Shown in pieces: positions 59,106 through 64,000 of a stretch of DNA of 64,000 nucleotides. How positions within the stretch are numbered: position 1 is the stretch's first letter; every line of letters begins with the position of its first letter. The notes beneath the pieces are model-generated. The model was not told where the DNA came from. It was given only the letters and a program-made list of their open reading frames with translations, and made no database searches. A program made the position numbers and the translations under genes. The stretch comes from Tetracentron sinense (taxonomy: Eukaryota; Streptophyta; Magnoliopsida; Trochodendrales; Trochodendraceae). The stretch covers positions 8,946,416 through 9,010,415 of the forward strand of contig CM026567.1 in NCBI GenBank assembly GCA_015143295.1, read 5' to 3'.

Positions 59106-59695
59106 CTCTACAAAAACGTACTTCAGTATTCCAGCCATAACTTTTGCCTCCCTTATCGGATTTTGACGATTCAACTTGCGTTGAATTCATCTTTCAAAGA
59201 GAAACAATGTTAATGTTTTATAAAAATTCTAATTTTGAGTTTTAATTTATCAAAAATTGCTCTAAAGACGAATGATATGCAAATGAGTTTCATCAACCAT
59301 TTTTGCAATAGATCCGATTTCGGAAATCGAACGTTTGACTTAACCCTGACTCAAAATAAAGAAAAGTGATCAACATAAACCTTGAAGAGGATTCCAATAC
59401 CTTTCCAAAAATTTGAGAATCACTCGATTTGGATTAGCGGTGACAACATTATAGTTTCTTCAAGTTGAGTGCAATGTTAAGACATTTCCCTTTTTAACAT
59501 TCAAAACGTTTTTTCACTTCTATTTTGACACCCATGAATATTACTAAAACCTTTTTAATACTATAATACCTTATCTTAATATTTAATTAAGACTACAAGG
59601 ATTTAAAATTCTTATTTCATAGAAAGTGGAGGCTTACAAAGGCTTAAAGCCTTGGCACAAGTTCTATATATGAACAAAAGTTCTGGGGTGCTACA

Positions 59696-60056
59696 TTCTC
59701 CCCCCCTTACAAAAATTTCGTTCTCAAAATTTGGATTACACAAAATCAAACGGGGACACCTTTCTCACACGCAAGCTTGAACTCTATCACCTAGTTATAT
59801 TAATGACATACTAATCATTCATCAACCAACACAAGACTAGGCACTTGCTTGATGGCAAAGCATTTAGGTTTTTCATGTCACTAACCACCCACGAAAAGTA
59901 AGAAAACTTCCATAACATAATATAATATGTTTGTACATGTAGTCAACATATTGAAACACAACATTACGTCATCCTTTACAAACCAAAATTTCTATCTCTC
60001 GGCATTCATGCAACATCATTAGATGACTGAGCACCTTTCCCTGAGATACCAAAAAA
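59696..60056 (-). other. Element P: polypurine tract and non-coding stretch
   Basis: Sense GTAAGGGGGGGAGAA at 59696-59710. The following 350 bp have no protein similarity; no RT or integrase sequence is present between the tract and gag. Confidence 0.75.
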
Positions 60057-60970
60057 TTGACCCTCATTAGCCTAACGTGGAGGCTGTATGGGCTGTGGGG
60101 GCCTCGAAGCTTGAAAGGACTCCTGTTGCATAGGCAGTTGATTTGGGAGTCTAGTCTCCTGGGTTTGAGCGCGTGGCCGATGGCTTGGAAAATCTCTAAT
60201 CCAGTGTCCCGTGTTACCGCAGTGGTAACATGCTCCCGTAAGAGCTCGACAATCCCCAGCCAAGTGCTTCCTCTTACAGTAACTGCAGAACTTGAACATA
60301 GATGTAGAAGATGCTGGTTGCACCTTTCGAGTAACTTGCATAGTAATAGGGCGAGGGGGCCTGGGGTGCAAGAGAATGGCTATGCACATGCGTAGGTCCG
60401 AGAGCTGGTATGGAGTCATTCTGGCCCTCCTCTCCGGCTTCGTTAAGCCACTGGACTGGCCTCTCAACAATTCTCTCATCTTGTAGAATTCTTCAACATT
60501 CGTTTCTGCCAACTGGGCCTTATCCACAACTTCAGCGTAGGTCTCAAGCCTGAACATGGAGACCCTGTCCTTGATGTAGGCCTGCGATCCCCTCTCAAAT
60601 TTTCTGGCCTTCATTGCCTCTGTGGCTATTCGGAGAACTTGGCTTCGTACTCTGACACTGTCATGTTCCCCTGCTCCAAGGTAAGGAACTCTAATTCTTT
60701 CTTTTCTCTTACTCCTACTGGGAAGTATTTCTTATAGAAAACATCAAGAAACTCTTCCTAAGTCCATTCTTGACCCACTCGTGTTAAGTCCCTTGTTCTG
60801 ATGGCAGATCTCCACCAATGATCGGCCTCACCCTCCATCATGAAGGTAGCCCAAATGACTTTCTCTACCTCAGTAGCCAATAATACTGAATACAGCTTCT
60901 CCAGCTATCTAATCCATGCTTCAGCAACTAATGGATCAATGCCATCATAAAATACCGGGATATAACTTTC
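60057..60970 (-). pseudogene. Element P: gag
   Basis: Capsid part with MKARKFERGSQAYIKDRVSM and TYAEVVDKAQLAE, then two zinc knuckles, CSYCKRKHLAGDC and CYHCGNTGHWIRDF, and the QFFGIS-like motif near the end. Two knuckles differ from the single one in J. It stops near 60970 at LTR Q. Broken fossil. Confidence 0.82.
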
Positions 60971-60976
60971 CGGTTC

Positions 60977-62490
60977 CTTATACCTTATATAGTCACAGCT
61001 GTAGGTGAAGCTGGGCACTTCACTTATATGGCTGCCAGAATGCTAAGATGTTCTCAATAGTTGAGATGTAGTTCTATCTCCAACTATTGTAGTGAAGCCT
61101 ACACATCAGCATATGGGTGCTTAAATGTACACTGACTAATTGCATTCGATGAGAGACCTCTTGCATAAACATACTATCAAATAATTGGTCTCTCATTCAC
61201 ATTAAACGGTTTTGATGATCCTTAGATCTGATGAGTTCATTTATAACTGGGCAGTGATCTGACTGTTTTGATTCCACTAACGTATTTTCTAACTTAGGGA
61301 ATACATTACAGTGATAGTTGGATAGTCAAAAAGTTGTTCGAGTCATGATGAATTTCAAACAAGAAATCCATGCTCATTAATTTGAGAGATTATCCAAGTT
61401 CCGAGTAAGAGAGTTGATTAAGTTCAAATCCTGCACAGGTGATTTTGAAAACAAAATAAGGTTTGAAATATACTTTTATTAAAAGGTATTATACTTATAA
61501 AAGGATTTTTTCAAAATATTTTTCATGAGAAATTGTTTCTCATGGCTTAATCATAAGTCTTGGAAACCCGGATGATTTGCAATGGGCTATAGGTTAGACA
61601 GTATGTCAATCTCGAAGGCCCATTATGGATAATGTATTTGGAAGGATAAATTGAATTTAAAAGTTCATGTGGCGGGATCCGTAATGGTTAATGTTCATAC
61701 ACTGGGATTCAATTGCAACATGGATATCTCACGTCACTTGCAATTCCGATGTAATTCCCGTTTAGGGTCAATGGAATAACATTCGATAAGCCAGGGTAAG
61801 AATGTCCCAGAGCAATCGGTGGAGGTGCTCACATAAGAAATACAAGCTCAATAATTGATTAAAAGTTAATCAATTATTTTAAGTGATTAAAAGTTAATCA
61901 TTTAATTAAATAGATTAATAGTTAATCTATTGTTTAAATTAATTGTTAATTTAAACTAAGGGATTATTTTAGTAATTATTTGATTAACATAATTAAAGGG
62001 GAAATGGGTTTGACCCATATCCATAAACCCATTAAAATGGACCTTTAATATGGGCCAAAGCCCATGGGTTTAAACCCTAGGGTGGGGCGCCCACTTGAGG
62101 AATCCTAATTGGATTAGGATTTGTTTAATTGAATAATTATTGATATATAATTCCTTTCATTATGGAATTAAAATCCAAGTGTTGGATTGCAATTAGGATT
62201 AAGATGTTATTGTAATTAGATTACAATAAGGAGTTTTAACTCCTCAAATCCTATGCCCAATAGAAGCTCACGCCCCCCCTTGTGGATTCCTAGTTTGACT
62301 AGGTTTCCTACTTTGGTGTAGGATGCTGACTTATCCCTTTTAATTAAGGAATCCTCTTATAATAGGGACTCTTTGATTAATAGGATTACTATAACTAAAG
62401 TAGTTATAGATTAAGTAGGAGTTTATTTAATTAATAATAAGAGTTATTGTTAATTAATAAATCCTACTAGATAAGATCAAGTTGGAGATA
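60977..62490 (+). mobile_element. LTR Q (copia-type, same family as M)
   Basis: 60977-61335 is the reverse complement of M at 56208-56578; from about 61340 it matches M at 40306 onward. Contains short ATTAATAGTTAATC runs. It ends in the LINE near 62490 and lacks both its first part and the TATA region. Confidence 0.7.
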
Positions 62491-62499
62491 ATTTTTGTT

Positions 62500-63255
62500 A
62501 TAATTTTGTATAAGACATTGCATAAGCTAATTGGACGATAATCACCAAAGGTTGAGGGGTTCTCCACTTTAGCTATCAAACACAAAGCAGTTGCATTAAT
62601 GGCCCTGGGAATAACACCCTGATCAAAGAAATAAATTATCGCCTTAACCAAGTCATCCTTGATAATCTCCTAGCAATGCTGAAAAAATAATCCTGAAAAA
62701 CCATCCAGCCCAGGAACTCCTGAAGATTTCATATCAAAAACCACTTGTTTAATTTCTTTCAGATCCAGTGCCTTACATAACCCTTCATTATCTTCATTCG
62801 ATACCAAAGATGGAATGCAATCCATTATATTACCAACCCCTGACACTGATTCTGACAGTAACATTCTTTGGTAGAACCTAACTGCTTCTTTGCCCATATC
62901 CTCTTCCCAAGTTAAATTGTTCCCATTTTCTTCTTTGATAGCCTGCACCATATTCCTTTTACGATTATGCTTGTAGATGGCATGAAAAAATTTAGTATTC
63001 TTATCCCTCTCTTTCAACCAGTGCTCTCTTGATTTCTGCTTCCAAAAGATCTCTTCATAATCAAGATATTTTTTCAGATCTCTCCTAGCAATACATAATT
63101 CCATGTGCCCCTCTTCAATCCAATTAACTTGCATGCTGAATAAAAATATTCCCAAACCTGGATTTGTTCCAAACAGAAAGCACTACTTTTAAAGATTTAA
63201 GTTTCAAGAAAAAAGAAGTTAGAGGGTTACCTGGTTTTTCGACAATCCACTCCTT
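62500..63255 (-). pseudogene. LINE R: reverse transcriptase N-terminal part (L1 type)
   Basis: From the linker after the endonuclease (PGNPLTSFFLKLKSLK, then SREHWLKERDKNTKFFHAIY near 62960-63060) through the RT opening GVPGLDGFSGLFFQHC and NATALCLIAKVENPSTFGDY to RPISLCNVLYKIITKIIS near 62500. There is an in-frame TGA just after DIV near 63253, a frame change near 63155-63180, and an in-frame TAG at 62670-62672 where the family has Trp (FFQHC-W). The remaining RT, including the catalytic block, is cut off by LTR Q. Dead copy. Confidence 0.9.
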
Positions 63256-64000
63256 TCACACTATATCCAAAAATTCTTCATCTTTGGTCCACATATTTTG
63301 GAATTTGAAGGATGAAGGACTACCTTTCAATCTTCCCATTGCCGAAATTAGAAGAGGTGCATGATCTGACGGACTTCTAGTCAAGTGAGTGATATTAGTA
63401 TGGATATTGGAAGCTTGCCAAGCAACATTATATAAGACTCCATCCAGCCTAGCCCAAATACAATGAGCTCTTAAACGATCATTACACCAAGTGTATCGGT
63501 TCCCAAAAAATTCTCCATCAATAAGGCCACATTGAGATATCATATCGTTGAATTCATCCATAGCACAAACATTAGGATTTCTCCCTCCTTTCTTCTCACC
63601 TGCATGCCGAATCACATTAAAGTCTCCCCCTATAATCCAAGGAGTCAACACATCCTCGCTTATATTACGAAGAAGCTCCCACAACTCTCTTCTTTCCACC
63701 CTATCGCACTTAGCATAGATAAACGAAAATCTGAACGGGCTCCCTCCTCTATAAGACATTAATATAGTAATACACTGTGAAGAGCTCCGAATAGATTGCA
63801 CCAAAATATTATCTCCCCAAAAAACCCATATTCGACTCACATCACCGTTATTAGCCGAATAATTATTAAGCCCAATCTCTTTAGCAAAAATATCTATAAA
63901 GTTTATTTTTTTTTTCGGATCAAGAATGGCCACAACTGATACCTTTCTTTCCAAGACCGCAGATTTTAATCTCCTATGGGAATTAGCGTTTCCCGCTCCT
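63256..64000 (-). pseudogene. LINE R: AP-type endonuclease domain
   Basis: The frame is open to the window edge (GAGNANSHRRLKSAVLERKV upstream of VVAILDPKK), so no start is in view. Motifs in order: AILDPKK (the catalytic Glu site, here Asp), FIYAKCDRVERRELW, IIGGDFNVI, RYTWCN, RLDGVLYN and SDHAPLL. This is the L1-clade endonuclease that nicks the target. The Asp in place of Glu would probably weaken catalysis. Nearly complete domain, one open frame of about 230 codons. Confidence 0.9.

Larger units (their letters stand above)
56817..59695 (-). mobile_element. Element P: 3' LTR (Ty3/gypsy)
   Basis: TGTAACGCCCT at 56817 to CTGGGGTGCTACA at 59695, 2879 bp, the longest uninterrupted gypsy LTR here. 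Contains micro-ORF, hairpin, two tandem arrays (57480-57800 and 57830-57960), the GGCATCCATCGCC block (about 58375), cassette zone (58940-59105) and U3 block (59131-59185). Confidence 0.9.

Overview
This window is plant nuclear heterochromatin made almost entirely of retroelements. I see no host gene, no tRNA or rRNA gene and no organellar sequence. The plant assignment rests on primer-binding sites matching plant initiator tRNA-Met (TGGTATCAGAGC), Ty3/gypsy elements with a chromodomain-like end (Tekay/Del-type chromoviruses), a SIRE/Maximus-type copia element, and a plant L1-type LINE. I cannot name the species. Elements are lettered A-R.

Layout. 1-7425: nested left halves of minus-strand gypsy elements A, B and C, then a copia LTR fragment D. 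7426-10900: plus-strand gypsy E (LTR, leader, gag). 10900-16283: minus-strand 5' half of SIRE-like copia F (gag, LTR), carrying solo LTR G. 16284-17925: part of gypsy H. 17926-38095: gypsy I (minus), split by the nearly complete gypsy J (18375-29755), whose 3' LTR holds solo LTR K. 38096-43067: the last 16 bp of H, then LTR parts of gypsy L, copia-type M and gypsy N. 43068-53987: 3' half of F on the plus strand (protease, integrase, RT-RNase H, an extra downstream ORF, 3' LTR), carrying solo LTR O. 53988-56816: remaining parts of H, L and M. 56817-60970: gypsy P (3' LTR plus gag, no pol seen). 60977-62490: copia-type LTR Q. 62500-64000: LINE R (endonuclease and RT).

History. Four elements (F, H, L, M) are each split into two parts lying in opposite orientation on either side of about 10.9 kb and 43.07 kb. 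Target-site duplications match across the split (catga for L in M, actag for H in L). The simplest reading is an inversion of about 32 kb after a six-deep nest had formed (M > L > H > I > J > K).

Most interesting signal. The diverged gypsy LTRs share a leader module ahead of the LTR terminus: two short RNA hairpins with paired (compensatory) changes between families, followed by a micro-ORF of about 29-60 codons conserved at peptide level (SAG, then a PFD-like motif, then PW-x-EEEY). It sits between two zones that differ in every family: a tandem array, and a U3 cassette of short CG-rich palindromes. I know of no description of this module. It is the best candidate here for something new.
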